DNA from: Cordylochernes scorpioides
Taxonomy: Eukaryota > Arthropoda > Arachnida > Pseudoscorpiones > Chernetidae
Assembly (NCBI GenBank): GCA_030710605.1
Contig: CP092880.1
Span: forward strand, 7,899,356-7,963,355
Length of the DNA: 64,000 nt
Direction: 5' to 3'
Position 1 is the stretch's first letter. Every line of letters starts with the position of its first letter. The translations under genes were made by a program, and so were the position numbers. Positions 29,865 to 39,285 of the stretch are shown here, in pieces. The notes below the pieces were generated by a model, which searched no databases, had not been told where the DNA came from, and was given only the letters and a program-made list of their open reading frames with translations.

Positions 29865-29965
29865 TAGAGTTTTTTTAATTTCTCAACGTTTCAACAAAAA
29901 TATTTTGTCTTCGTCAGGAGAAGTAAATAAAAATAAAGCATTTGGCAAAGCGTTAAAATTTGTTC
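29865..29965 (-). repeat. CTGACGA..GAAA tail (minus strand)
   Basis: The minus strand has AACGCTTTGCCAAATGC, TCTCCTGACGAAGACAAAAT and TTGAAACGTTGAG, the best match to 12600-12720. Confidence 0.65.
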
Positions 29966-30235
29966 TGAGGTTGCAAGGGCGTTCTCACGTGATTTATCGA
30001 ATTTAGTATAACATCTAAAGCACGAGTCAAAAACAAATATTAAACTCGCCAAAGACTATGATCTTGGAGAGAAATTGAGATTGAAACTACTTTATTTCAA
30101 AGTCCATATAAGATTATATAAGGTTAAATATATAAAATGAATAAATAAGATTAATAATGATCGATATATGAATAAATAGATATAAATATATAAAATAATT
30201 GATAAATATAGATATATATATATAAATATATATAC

Positions 30236-30400
30236 AAAGTCTTCATTGGTGGCGTCCACCGCGAGAAAGACTCCGCCACCGATGGACTGCGAGAGTTCTT
30301 TCCCACAGAGTGGGCAGGTCGTGGTGATGGCTGGCATTACCCAACTCAAGACCAAGATGGTACTTGTAGACGGTAGCCTTCTCTTGGAGAGAGAGAGAAA
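30236..30400 (-). pseudogene. Unidentified coding-like fragment with a CxxC motif
   Basis: GC-rich island in A/T repeats. The minus frame reads ITTTCPLCGKELSQSIGGGV and FLAVDATNEDF, a plausible zinc-binding CxxC segment. No histidine partners are visible and the flanks are low-complexity. Possibly an N-terminal zinc finger of a retroelement. Confidence 0.3.
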
Positions 30401-30639
30401 TAAATGAATATATAATAATAAAATTATAATCAAATTAAATAAAGTAATATAATGATAATAATTACATATTATCAAACTTAATATGTTACTCTCTTCGAAA
30501 GATTGATAAGTCTGGAAGCTTAAAAAATAAAATTGTACAAGAAATTTAGCCCTGTATCCTTTATTGATTTTGCGTATAGGTGTTGGCAAATTTTAACTTC
30601 ATCGTTAAAATACAAGAGTAATTATATTGCCACTTTGTT
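30401..30639. other. AT-rich; degenerate tail hairpin at 30485-30560
   Basis: TTCGAAAGATTGATAAGTCT followed by GGAAGCTTAAAAAATAAAAT resembles the tail at 52440-52515. No gene. Confidence 0.45.
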
Positions 30640-30860
30640 ATTCCGTAATGACGAATCCTGTATGGGACTTTGATTCCTGTAAAAGGCTTGTTGTTGCTGT
30701 TGTATATAGTCACAGTGTAGAAAATACTATACTATACCTACTACATATAGGTTTCTCTCTGTATTCTTAGTTCTCTTCTCCTACTCTGTAAACTGGCGAA
30801 TCCTTTATAGGACGAGAGGTCCTCAATAAAGGCTTTTGTTGTTGTTGTTGTTATTCCGTA
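30640..30860 (+). mobile_element. Two LINE 3' tails ending in (TTG)n
   Basis: AATCCTGTATGGGACTT..AGGCTTGTTGTTG and GAATCCTTTATAGGACGAGA..CAATAAAGGCTTTTGTTG lie 130-140 bp apart, both ending in a TTG microsatellite. Same family as 53520, 54180 and 31100 (minus). Confidence 0.65.
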
Positions 30861-31095
30861 ATAGAAACTTTAGGAACAAGTCTTTCTTAAGTTTGATGTA
30901 TAGCTGTAATTAAGAGGGATGAAAGAAAAAGCTCATTTCATCAGTTTCTTAAACTTGTACGTCGAACTTGAGTTGTCCTATAGTTTCTATTACATATAAA
31001 ATGAGGAAAAGTTGCGATAAGAATTAACCATATCTTTTCTTCAGCCTCACCCAGAGAATCGATTTAAGAAGTGGCCGCAAGAAAGGCCGCAAAGT
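30861..31095. other. Inverted words, no gene
   Basis: AATAGAAACTTTAGGA..AAGTTTGATG is partly mirrored by AAACTTGTACGTCGAACTTG..CTATAGTTTCTATTA, a weak fold-back. Confidence 0.4.
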
Positions 31096-31099
31096 GGCA

Positions 31100-31215
31100 A
31101 ACAACAACAACAAGCCTTTATTAAGGACTTTCGTCCCATACAGGAATGGGAATTTAAAAAATACAGGAGAATGGGAATTTAAAAAATACAGAAGAGACCT
31201 CCTATGCTTTTATAG
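31100..31215 (-). mobile_element. LINE 3' tail (minus strand)
   Basis: ACAACAACAACAAGCCTTTA then GGACTTTCGTCCCATACAGG: the reverse of the (TTG)n tails above. GGGAATTTAAAAAATACAG is duplicated. Confidence 0.6.
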
Positions 31216-31229
31216 ATTAAAAGATTAGT

Positions 31230-31538
31230 ATGGGGGTCGGTGGAAGGCTGGTTAAACTGTTTGGTTTTCGACCACTACGACCCGGGTTCGATTCCTGCAT
31301 TGGACACTTTTTTCTGTTTAAAAAAAAAATGCTCCAATGGCCCCCGATTCTTGCAAACGTTCAACCCCACCAGCGAGTGCAAGTAACCAAACGGGGCTAT
31401 GGCACATTTGTAAGTGCAAAGTCGAACTGCTTTTCACATGTGTAGACACGTGGTGCGCTTACAGTAAAAAGCAGTCGCTAACTACCCACCATGATTATTA
31501 TGGGCTGTACCACGTGTACTAGGGATAAGCAAAAAAAA
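31230..31538 (+). mobile_element. Complete tRNA-derived SINE (family S1) with target duplication
   Basis: Head: GGGGTCGGTGGAAGGCTGG (A-box region) and perfect B-box GGTTCGATTCC within a tRNA-like fold. The body includes AAAAGCAGTCGC and GTGCAAGTAACC; it ends ACTAGGGATAAGC plus an A-run. Identical 11-bp flanks AAAAGATTAGT at 31219-31229 and 31539-31549 mark the insertion. Transcribed by Pol III and moved by a LINE. Partial copies: 46005-46125, 50565-50640, 55028-56841. Confidence 0.9.
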
Positions 31539-31548
31539 AAAAGATTAG

Positions 31549-31806
31549 TTGGTAAATTTGGAAGAGATGTGGAAGCATGGACTAGATAGAGGTTCCGCAA
31601 AGAAATCTCACCCTCATACACCCATCGTTACTCTGTCCCTATTGTCTGTAGTTCTTGTCTATGGATTGATGAAGGATTCAGTAAAGACATCCGGTAGACA
31701 GGATAGGATATTAGATCATACTTCCACCTCTACCTTTACCAGAAATGTCTTTCCTGTAGCTATTCCAAGGAATAAAACCTCACCAATTGAACGAAACAAT
31801 ATCTGA
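31549..31806 (+). CDS. Unrecognised 85-codon open frame
   Basis: Contains a hydrophobic stretch TPIVTLSLLSVVLVYGL that could span a membrane, then a polar tail. It is part of the sequence the SINE inserted into; no relatives in the window, no start context or splice evidence. It may be chance. Confidence 0.2.
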   Translation: MVNLEEMWKHGLDRGSAKKSHPHTPIVTLSLLSVVLVYGLMKDSVKTSGRQDRILDHTSTSTFTRNVFPVAIPRNKTSPIERNNI

Positions 31807-31884
31807 TTGAAAAAAAATTTTTTTCGAGACTTATAGACTAATCTGTATATATACAAGCGGAATAAACAATACAATAGTTATAAG

Positions 31885-32115
31885 GAGTAAAAGTATTTAA
31901 GACACGAATGTTTCTTTTTCACATAAATCAAATTTCTACTGTCCTTACTGCGATGAAAAAATTTTGGAAGGGCTTGGCTCATTGGTGATGAACCCTCCCA
32001 GCGGTTTTGTCAATTTAATCCACCAGACCGCTTCTTAGAGCTATAATACGGAATTAAACGATTCGCTTATATATGCTACAATGAAGGGTGGAATCTTAGA
32101 AATGTTTTTCAAGAA
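31885..32115 (+). pseudogene. Degenerate copy of the CPYCDEK element
   Basis: The frame FYCPYCDEKILEGLGSLVMN, PPSGFVNLIHQTAS, then a stop, matches the 84-codon frame at 49689-49943 residue by residue; similarity continues at DNA level to GGAATCTTAGAAATG. Confidence 0.7.
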
Positions 32116-32240
32116 AAATAATGAACAAAATTTCATTTGTTTCTTATTTTTGTTTCCTTATATTTTTTGTTTCAAAAACATTTTATAAAATACTGCATTC
32201 TAAAAAGCCTTTAATTTTCATAATATTTTTATAATACAAT

Positions 32241-32330
32241 TATTGATAATAATACATTAAAAAAATTAATAATAATAATAATAATAATTTTTTTATTATT
32301 ATTAATTTTTTTAATGTATTATTATCAATA
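32241..32330. repeat. Near-perfect AT-rich palindrome
   Basis: Arms TAATACATTAAAAAAATTAA and its inverse flank an (ATA)n centre. A cruciform or hairpin of about 90 nt. No coding content. Confidence 0.85.
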
Positions 32331-32509
32331 ATTGTTTTTGACCAATGAAAATTTTGTTTTCTTGTGATCTACAATAAATTGTAAATTAAATTCACTGTGC
32401 AATAAATTGATAAAGAGGGAGCAATCTCTCGAAATATTTTGAGAAAAAAGTTTTTTTTTTCTTTACAGATCCAGGTACGCCCTTTTATATAATCTTAATG
32501 AACAAAAGT

Positions 32510-32760
32510 TTTTAGTACAGTAGAATTACATTTGAAAATATTTGCATCAAGCTCTTCAGTAAACAATAAGAACAAGGCCAGTTAGGTATAAATTAATATA
32601 AGGCAATAACACGCCATCTATATATTGAAAATGGAAACACTGGAGCAGGAACGCTTCTTTCACACATAATACAAACTTCTACTGTCCTTACTGTGATGAA
32701 AAAATACAATAGTTGTTTAGTGATCTGGTAGATTAAATGAAGTTTACCTAAAGATGAAAT
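32510..32760 (+). repeat. CPYCDEK-family flanking repeat
   Basis: AAATATTTGCATC, ACAATAAGAACAAGGCCA and AATAACACGCCATCTAT match 61500-61620. CTTCTACTGTCCTTACTGTG (about 32670) begins a second truncated coding part. Confidence 0.6.
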
Positions 32761-33055
32761 GTTGGCAATTTGCGCCGTTATAGTTCAAACTACATCTGAA
32801 TAGGTTAAGTCAATCTTGAGTTATAAGATAACTTATCATAATAGTCTGTGCCAAGTTCCGTCCTACAAACGGACAGAATGCGTCAGCTGTGTATTAGATT
32901 AGAATACGATTTGTTTAGAAACTATAACAAGACTCGGTTAGATAGAAATCTTTTCTTTATTCATGATAAAATTGTGGAAAAATTATTAAAATTACAAATA
33001 TATTCTCACAATGAGTATCTTTTTTATTTATAAAACGCTAGCTTTCAAGCATTAA

Positions 33056-33362
33056 TCGCTCTTCAACGGGCTTACAATAATAGCGACTTGATCCCACCAG
33101 AAATATCGGTATTGTGATGGTAAATCTATTTTTCTGTTTATGCTGTTATATTCATTGGAAACGAGAGATTCTAATAGTAACCGTTGAAATTTGTTCTTAA
33201 TGTCTTTGTAGTGGCATTTCGATTGTGTTATGTTAAATTGGTGACTGGTCTGTGCAATATGATGATAGATCATTGAACGTTGGTCTTTTGTTCTGATATT
33301 TCTGTTGTGTTCGTTTAGTCTAACTTGCATCGATCTTCCTGTCTCACCTATGGCTATAGATT
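33056..33362 (-). pseudogene. Penelope-like element GIY-YIG endonuclease C-terminus
   Basis: The minus frame reads IGETGRSMQVRLNEHNRNI, then SMIYHHIAQTSHQFNITQS, KFQRLLLESLVSNEYNSINR. IGETGR..RL.EH (the R of the GIY-YIG core) followed by an H, N/D and the LE..LI(V)...N region is the Penelope endonuclease signature. The RT domain that should precede it is absent and the GIY half is mutated. It would cut DNA for target-primed insertion. Only the last ~100 codons remain. Confidence 0.85.
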
Positions 33363-33625
33363 TGGCCTATCCACTTTATCAGCTGAACAGCTCTTTGTTA
33401 GATTGTGAAGATTCTATTTGATCCCTTGTAGATCTCTCTCTCTCTCTCTCTCATGGAATAAAGCCAGCCTTCGACTGACGAAAGCCATTAGCCCGAAACC
33501 ATGGTCTCTAGATGGACGCTTCTCAGTTTGCCAAAGCTGGTGTTGTGGCTTTGTCACCGACCAGAAGCCGTTAGTTTGAGAAAACGATCAATAGATGGCG
33601 TCTAGTTTTGACGTGAGAGGTGACC
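33363..33625 (+). repeat. Repeat ending in the hairpin-family terminus
   Basis: Includes a (CT)n tract (33432-33455), CGAAAGCCATTAGCCCGAAA, GGTCTCTAGATGGACGCTTC and GGCTTTGTCACCGACCAGAA, parallel to 13385-13640. Confidence 0.7.
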
Positions 33626-33817
33626 TTCATTTTTATAAAACTAGCTTAGATATTTAGGCTATTCTGTGAATATGGCTTATTTTAAAAAATATATATATAT
33701 TATTTTCATTAAATTACTCATTTACATGCTACTTTGCTATAGTAAATAATATGTGTGTATGTATATATTCACTTCAGCCATTAGTATCTACGTTCATAGT
33801 GTCGTATTTATACTCTA

Positions 33818-33880
33818 GCTTGCCTGTTGAAGGGTTTTTGCCCGAAAGCTTGCGTCGTTAAATGATTAAAGAAACTTGTC
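33818..33880 (+). repeat. Tail hairpin CTGTTGA..GAAAGC
   Basis: CTGTTGAAGGGTTTTTGCCC followed by GAAAGCTTGCG: stem GGG(T)/(G)CCC between a CTGTTGA and a GAAA. One base from the hammerhead box CTGANGA. Confidence 0.55.
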
Positions 33881-34264
33881 TTCTTTCATTTTATTAAATC
33901 GCTACAAATTATTTTCATTCATCGAATAATCTACTTTTTTACCATCGTTTTACAATATTCGACTTTTAGAATTGTTATAAATATGTATAGAGTTAACTTG
34001 TTATATTTTAAATTCACTAATATAGAATTAATTTCATAAATTGTGAAAATATTTAATGTGTAATTATCTTCAAGTAATCAAAAATAAAAATTACTTAAAT
34101 AATTTCTACTTTTCTCTTCTCACTACTGTATCTTTAATCTTTATCTTACAACAAAACATATTATTCATAATAACATCATCTATGAAAAATCAAAAAGATA
34201 ATTCGTAATCATGACCAAGAAAACAATAAGCGGAATAACGTTAAAAGCGATATACCATTATAAC
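33881..34264. other. No gene seen
   Basis: AT-rich, no repeats recognised. Confidence 0.55.
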
Positions 34265-34480
34265 GAAGTTTAACTGAAGGGAAAGGGAGGGGAGAAGTCC
34301 GACCACACCTTCCTGCGGTCCCCCCTGGACCCTTGGAATATTCGACCAAATTCTGGTTCAAGGTGAATAACATGGCAACGGCACCCATTTTCCAAGATAG
34401 TGGATATTGCTGCTGCTGTGATGGAGATGTATGGAGACATCTGAGACTCTTCTTTGGACACGACAACAATAACAACAACT
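34265..34480. repeat. Dispersed repeat (minus) joined to a LINE family I tail (plus)
   Basis: Positions 34265-34400 mirror 26345-26480. From 34399 AGATAGTGGATATTGCTGCT and GAGATGTATGGAGACATCTG lead to a (AAC)n tail, as at 58059-58260. Confidence 0.65.
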
Positions 34481-34905
34481 GAAGGGAGGGGGTCAAAAAT
34501 GAAAAAAAAAAAAAAAAAATACGTTTTAAAATTCATATTTTAATCACAGAGTTTTTCAATATTTTACTCAAATGTGTTTAAAATTATAGAAACGTTATGA
34601 AGCGGAGTTGGATTTTGTATATATAAGTTATAACATGTGATATGTTTCTATTATAGGTTAAAGATTAAGAGTGAAAGTTATTTTTTATGAGAAATTGCAC
34701 TTTATATATTTAGATATCTTTAAAAGAAAAAAATAAAAGATATGAAATTTAATGCTACTATAATTATTTTATTTTTTCACATTTCTTGCCCACATACATA
34801 TTATAAACAAAGTCTTTAATAATGATGATGATAAACGTTTAATTCGTTTCTAATCAAATCAGAGTAAATTAATAATACAAGATACAATAATATATACAAT
34901 AATAC
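34481..34905. other. No gene seen
   Basis: A-run at 34500-34518, then AT-rich sequence. Confidence 0.5.
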
Positions 34906-34908
34906 AAT

Positions 34909-35124
34909 TCCCCAGACCTAGCTCCAAATGATTTTTTTCTCTTTCTAAAACTCAAAATGGCTCTAAAAGAAAGGAGATTTGACACTAGAGAGTTCATCAT
35001 AGCGGATTCGAAAAAGGTCTTGAAGAACATCCCGAAAGATGCCTTTTCTAAATGTTTTAAATCATGGGAGAAGAGATGGAAATTATGTATAGATGCGGAA
35101 GGGGACTATTTTGAAAAATACTAA
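34909..35124 (+). pseudogene. mariner transposase C-terminal fragment (second type)
   Basis: 72 codons open: SPDLAPNDFFLF (third catalytic aspartate), KLKMALKERRFDTREFI, then FSKCFKSWEKRWKLCIDAEG and DYFEKY stop. This is the classic mariner ending; the sequence differs from the 11008-11173 fragment. The inverted-repeat end of the element follows at 35163-35196. The upstream two thirds of the gene are missing, replaced by AT-rich sequence. Confidence 0.9.
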
Positions 35125-35162
35125 TACGTTTTTTTTTTAATCATATTTTTTTCTTTATTTTT

Positions 35163-35196
35163 GACCAGTCTCATTATTTATTGGACACACATTGTA
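35163..35196 (+). repeat. mariner right terminal inverted repeat
   Basis: CCAGTCTCATTATTTATTGG then ACACACATTGTA, the usual GACTCATTA..GGACACAC mariner terminus, 40 bp past the transposase stop. The left terminus was not found. Confidence 0.75.
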
Positions 35197-35695
35197 TATC
35201 AATGATATATTACCTTTAAACAAAACAGATCAGATCATTATGCTCTTTAGCGCTTCATCCAAATTCCGTAATCTCCAAAATATTCCATTGAAAAGAGTTA
35301 TAAGAAATTTTCAAGGACAAAGTACATAGTCACCATTGACATATTTGCACAATGACGCCATCATCTTTTCACAGCATTCTTTTCTAACTATTAAAAAAAA
35401 TGGCAAATAAAAAACCAAACACTCCATGCCGTATGTTGACATTAAGCAAACATTGGTAGAGGCTGAAAAACTTGTTTATTGAAGGGAGGGCTTCAAGTAA
35501 AAATCTTAAAAGAATTCCCGTAGAAGTAAGATAAAAAGTAATTGTTCATTTTTGTGCAAAAAAATGGTTGTCATCTTAACCTGTCATATATAATGGACTT
35601 GAAATGTTTTTAACTACTTGATTTGGGACTTTAAAATCTACAAGTTATAAATGTTTGAGCGCTTCTTTGACATATATAGATAACATTGCTTATTG
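35197..35695. other. No gene seen
   Basis: Unique-looking AT-rich DNA without motifs. Confidence 0.5.
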
Positions 35696-36168
35696 TTACT
35701 GCTACAAACCATTGAAACAATTAGAAGAACTACAAAAACTCAATAGAAATCAACAAACAGCTATAGCAAGACTAAGAGGTGGCCATATAAAAACCTTAAA
35801 ATTTCAAAATGGACAAAAAAAACCTTCACAATAACTGCTTGAAATACAAAAGTGCAGAAGCTTCTCCGGAGCATATATTGTCATGCTCAGAACTGACAAT
35901 AGAGGACCTATTTTCCAGGCCTATAACTACCATCGCAAAATTGGAGAAGACTTCAGGAATTGGTTTAACCATGGAGATAAGCACCATCACATTGCTTATT
36001 GCTGTTTTTATCAAAAATGTGGAAATGTTCTATCTTTTCTTTTATATATTTTTATAGATTACGTCAACAAGTGGATAGTCGTTGTCAAAGTCTGGACGAG
36101 AGACGCAATAAATGAAAATAGACTATTCAACCAAATTATTTTGACTATAGACCCAAGAGAACAACAAT
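35696..36168 (+). pseudogene. LINE C-terminal region (family G-like), frameshifted
   Basis: QQTAIARLRGGHIKTLKFQN, then (shifted) CLKYKSAEASPEHILSCSEL. RLR-x-GH followed by a C..C..H..C cluster is the end of many Jockey/I/R1-group LINE polyproteins. Several stops. Confidence 0.7.
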
Positions 36169-36169
36169 A

Positions 36170-36367
36170 TTGATTTCCAGACTTAAGTCTGGTCATCTAC
36201 GGACAATGACTTTCCAGAATGGATGCAGGGTTTTCCCACTATGTACTAAGTGTCAACCTGCAACACCAAAACACATCATTGACTGTATTGACTCATCCAT
36301 TGATAAGCTCTACTCATCCCCAGCAGACACCATCAACAAGCTCTACAAGCTTGATACCCTGATATGA
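36170..36367 (+). pseudogene. LINE C-terminus (family G)
   Basis: MISRLKSGHLRTMTFQNG, VFPLCTKCQPATPKHIIDCI, DKLYSSPADTINKLYKLDTL and stop. Same architecture as the previous entry: RLKSGH and a CxxC..H..C cluster. Its last 14 codons plus the short 3' UTR form the unit reiterated downstream. Confidence 0.8.
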
Positions 36368-36915
36368 TTGAGTGGAGATAAGAAGGAAGAAGACACATCT
36401 CCAGCAGACACCATCAACAAGCTCTACAAGCTTGATACCCTGATATGATTGAGTTGAGATAAGAAAGAAGAAGACACATCCCCAGCAGACACCATCAACA
36501 AGCTCTACAAGCTTGATACCCTGATATGATTGAGATGAGATAAGAAAGAAGAAGACACATCCCCAGCAAGACACCATCAACAAGCTCTACAAGCTTGATA
36601 CCCTGATATAATTGAGTGGAGATAAGAAAAAGGAAGACACATCCCCAGCAGACACCATCAACAAGCTTGATACCCTGATATGATTGAGTGGATATAAGAA
36701 AGAAGAAGACACATCCCCAGCAGGACACCATCAACAAGCTCTACAAGCTTGATACCCTGATATAATTGAGTGGAGATAAGAAAAAGGAAGACACATTCCC
36801 AGCAGACACCATCAACAAGCTTGATACCCTGATATGATTGAGTCGAGATAAGAAAGAAGAAGACACATCCCCAGCAGACACCATCAACAAGCTATACAAG
36901 CTTGATACCTTAATA
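36310..36915 (+). repeat. 75-81-bp tandem array, eight copies of a LINE 3' end
   Basis: GACACCATCAACAAGCT..CAAGCTTGATACCCTGATA..ATTGAG..GAGATAAGAAAGAAG..ACACATCCCCAGCA repeats at about 36326, 36408, 36489, 36571, 36650, 36725, 36807 and 36880. Two units lack the CTCTACAAG nonamer. Each repeat begins inside the last codons of the LINE frame. Confidence 0.9.
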
Positions 36916-37224
36916 TGATTGTTGAGTTTTATATTTTTATTTATATTCAAATGTTTTAATTGATACATATATTTTTACATTTATCTCTTAATGATTTATT
37001 GATGAATTATATTTTATGTTCTTAATACAAATATTTCAAAATATAGGATAAACTTCATTATTTTTTCTCTTTTATTTATTTTAAGATATTTAACTTATTC
37101 TGATTGTAACTTTTATAATTATTTTTGCATGCACAAATTCCCCCCACCTACTGTGTATGATTTAAAATGATTTCAACTGTGATATTATAACACTATGCGG
37201 CGCTGAGTTTGTGTATACAAAAAT

Positions 37225-37330
37225 GTAATGTCTTGATAAAGGTTTGGCGTTCAGCTAACCGAAATATTGGCAGAATAAATCTTTTATTAAATCCAATATA
37301 TGCCTTTTTATCATCTAATATATTATTTTA
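37225..37330 (+). repeat. Retroelement tail with a GGTT..AACC-GAAA hairpin
   Basis: CTTGATAAAGGTTTGGCG, TTCAGCTAACCGAAATATTG and AATAAATCTTTTATTAAATC. Identical organisation at 62898-63068. Confidence 0.65.
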
Positions 37331-37690
37331 TAATTTATTCATAATCATGGTGTTTCACGAAACTATGGAAAGAGATTTTTATATTTATGGAATTTTACAG
37401 ATATTTTAGCTTCGAGCATAGCTTTGTGGGGTTAAATAATTCCAATTGCCACACCTAGATGGCGCTGTGTTAAACTTTGTGTGTTATAAAAGTTACATTT
37501 TGTAAATGTAAATATTTAACTATTCTTTATTAAATTATTTTATATTTTATTGTAAACAATAGGTTATATTTCTTTTTTTGTTAGAATACCATTTAACTAA
37601 AAATTGTATGCCTAAATAAGTCAAGAGACCTTTTTGAATGAAAACACAAAATATCTAGCTGTGTAAATAATTTGTTAGTAAAAAAATAAT

Positions 37691-38851
37691 ATGCTACCGA
37701 TTGTAATTAAATCGACGATCGGACCAACCGGCGAGAAACTATGCATAATCGAAGCTTCCTTAATAACGAAGATCCTAGACAAATGTGGAATCGAGTATAA
37801 ACTTGAGGAAACGGTTCAATCAAAGAAGAGAATTCGCAGCTCCCAATCGGATGACTCAAGATCGCCAACTAGGAGCGAGCGTAATCTGAAGACGCCTAGA
37901 ATGGACATCGACGAACAAAGTCCCGCCACTGGAGTTTCTCAACAAATGAACGCAGCTCACCCACCGCAAGACGATGAAGAAAATAGCGACAACGATGGCC
38001 CATGGACCACAGTCACTAACGTGAAAAAACCGAGAATTCCTCCTGTTATTGCAGAAAATGTAGCAGATTGGAAGCTTCTTTGCCAAGAGCTAAAAGACTT
38101 GTGCATGGAACCATTCCAAGTCACGATTTCTGGCAAAAAGCATATAATTAAATCGAAAAACATCGGCGACTTCAAAAAAATCAGGGAGTATGTACAGAAA
38201 AATAATGGAGGATATTCTTACAGACTACAGGAGGAAAAACCACTGAAAGTGGTATTGAAGGGGGTATCAACAGCCTTCAAAGAAGAAGACGTCGTAATTG
38301 AACTGGTCTCAATGGGCTTCACTGAGGTCATTGTCAAAAGACTCCATAGACAATCGACCAAAATACCGATGAATATAGTCCTAGTAGAGCTACCGAAAAA
38401 TGAACAAAATAAACGAATCTATGGAATAACCGAAATACTTTACCAAAAGGTAGTCGTGGAATCATTCAGGACTACAAAACGAGTGACCCAATGCTTTAAC
38501 TGCCAGGGTTTTGGGCATGGCCAGCTAAACTGCTTTTTGAAGCCCAAATGCGTCAAGTGTGCTGAAGAACACCATTCGAAGGATTGTCCAAGAAAGTCGA
38601 AACAGCTCCCACCAAAGTGCGCTAACTGCGGAGAGGCGCACACAGCCAATTACCGCGGATGCCCAAATTTTCCGAAGCCACAACAACAGCAGCTAAAGCC
38701 TCCCAGACAAAACTCCCCTAACACCATACCTCAAGCAAGCTCCACTAAAACAGAAGAAGCAATTGTTGAAAAACAAAAGGCAAGTTACGCTGAAACTGCA
38801 AAAAAGAAACTACTCATTCTGACACCAGGGAACTGTGCGAAAAGTTATTAG
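37691..38851 (+). CDS. Jockey-type LINE ORF1 (Gag-like nucleic-acid-binding protein)
   Basis: 386 codons without a stop, the longest frame in the window. The N-terminal third is low-complexity and charged (RSSQSDDSRSPTRSERN). Residues ~185-250 form a compact domain (LKVVLKGVSTAFKEEDVVIE, VLVELP) of the PRE_C2HC/RRM-like type found in Jockey Gag. Three zinc knuckles follow: CFNCQGFGHGQLNC (268-281), CVKCAEEHHSKDC (287-299) and CANCGEAHTANYRGC (310-324), then a Q/P-rich tail. Such proteins coat LINE RNA and take it to the nucleus. The start ATG follows an in-frame stop-rich AT stretch. The absence of damage, when every other element is broken, suggests recent insertion. Confidence 0.9.
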   Translation: MLPIVIKSTIGPTGEKLCIIEASLITKILDKCGIEYKLEETVQSKKRIRSSQSDDSRSPTRSERNLKTPRMDIDEQSPATGVSQQMNAAHPPQDDEENSDNDGPWTTVTNVKKPRIPPVIAENVADWKLLCQELKDLCMEPFQVTISGKKHIIKSKNIGDFKKIREYVQKNNGGYSYRLQEEKPLKVVLKGVSTAFKEEDVVIELVSMGFTEVIVKRLHRQSTKIPMNIVLVELPKNEQNKRIYGITEILYQKVVVESFRTTKRVTQCFNCQGFGHGQLNCFLKPKCVKCAEEHHSKDCPRKSKQLPPKCANCGEAHTANYRGCPNFPKPQQQQLKPPRQNSPNTIPQASSTKTEEAIVEKQKASYAETAKKKLLILTPGNCAKSY

Positions 38852-38873
38852 AAATTATCAAAACTTTCTTACA

Positions 38874-39002
38874 ATGAAAGGCAAATTACCTTTAAAAATC
38901 GTTTTCTGGAATTGCAACGGAATCAAACTCAAAAAAGAAGAATTCCCACAGTTGGTGACCTCAGCCACCGAATCAGACGACCTGGACCCAATGGCTAGCT
39001 GA
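38874..39002 (+). pseudogene. Jockey ORF2 remnant, internal deletion
   Basis: ATG 22 bp after the ORF1 stop. LKIVFWNCNGIKLKKEEFP is the start of a LINE endonuclease (WN-x-NGI with its metal-binding asparagine). It then passes without a break into LVTSATESDDLDPMAS and stop, which looks like the end of ORF2. The rest of the endonuclease, the RT and everything between are deleted. 42 codons. Confidence 0.75.
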
Positions 39003-39159
39003 CAGCCAAACACCCAACAACTGCCCTCCTGTAAGGTTCGGGGGGCCACTCCAGCATTACAAATCGCCATGTGTAAATAATCTGGACAAGGTGACTCGTG
39101 AGCTGTGCTCGAATGTAACACCTGTAAATTGAGATGAAATAAATAAATAAAAAATGAAA

Positions 39160-39285
39160 ACACCCCTGCGGCACATCTCCTGCCGCCAGATCCTAGGGTC
39201 TCTTGCCACCTGACATCGCGCTTGGGCTCAAAAATCATAACTTTTGGTTAGTAGCCCGTAAAACCATATTCACGAAATGAAAACA
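39160..39285 (+). repeat. Repeat shared with 63340-63610
   Basis: GGCTCAAAAATCAT..TTTTGGTTAGTAGCCCGTAAA matches GGGCTCAAAAATCATTCATT..GCAGCCCCGTAAA. Preceded here by a GC-rich CTGCCGCCAGATCC segment. Confidence 0.6.

Larger units (their letters stand above)
37691..39157 (+). mobile_element. Jockey-type LINE lacking nearly all of ORF2
   Basis: Contains an intact ORF1, the first ~26 codons of ORF2, then immediately the ORF2 end/3' UTR and an AAATAAATAAATAAAAAA tail (39137-39157). An RNA-binding ORF1 with no endonuclease or RT means it could only move in trans. The 5' edge upstream of 37691 is not defined. Confidence 0.75.

Noticed and set aside
30092-30589. 165-codon minus-strand frame
   Set aside because: Most of it is translated AT repeat (isoleucine/tyrosine/leucine runs); only the GC-rich centre at 30236-30400 looks coding.
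31885-32115. Rolling-circle Rep or homing nuclease suggested by the CxxC motif
   Set aside because: A single CxxC pair without HUH, GIY or LAGLIDADG motifs is not enough; left as unknown.
36314-36968. Minus-strand repetitive hydrophobic frames across the 36.3-36.9 kb array
   Set aside because: They are antisense to a reiterated LINE 3' end whose plus strand carries the recognisable coding end.
37856-38649. Minus-strand frames within the Jockey ORF1
   Set aside because: Shadows of the long plus-strand frame with zinc knuckles.
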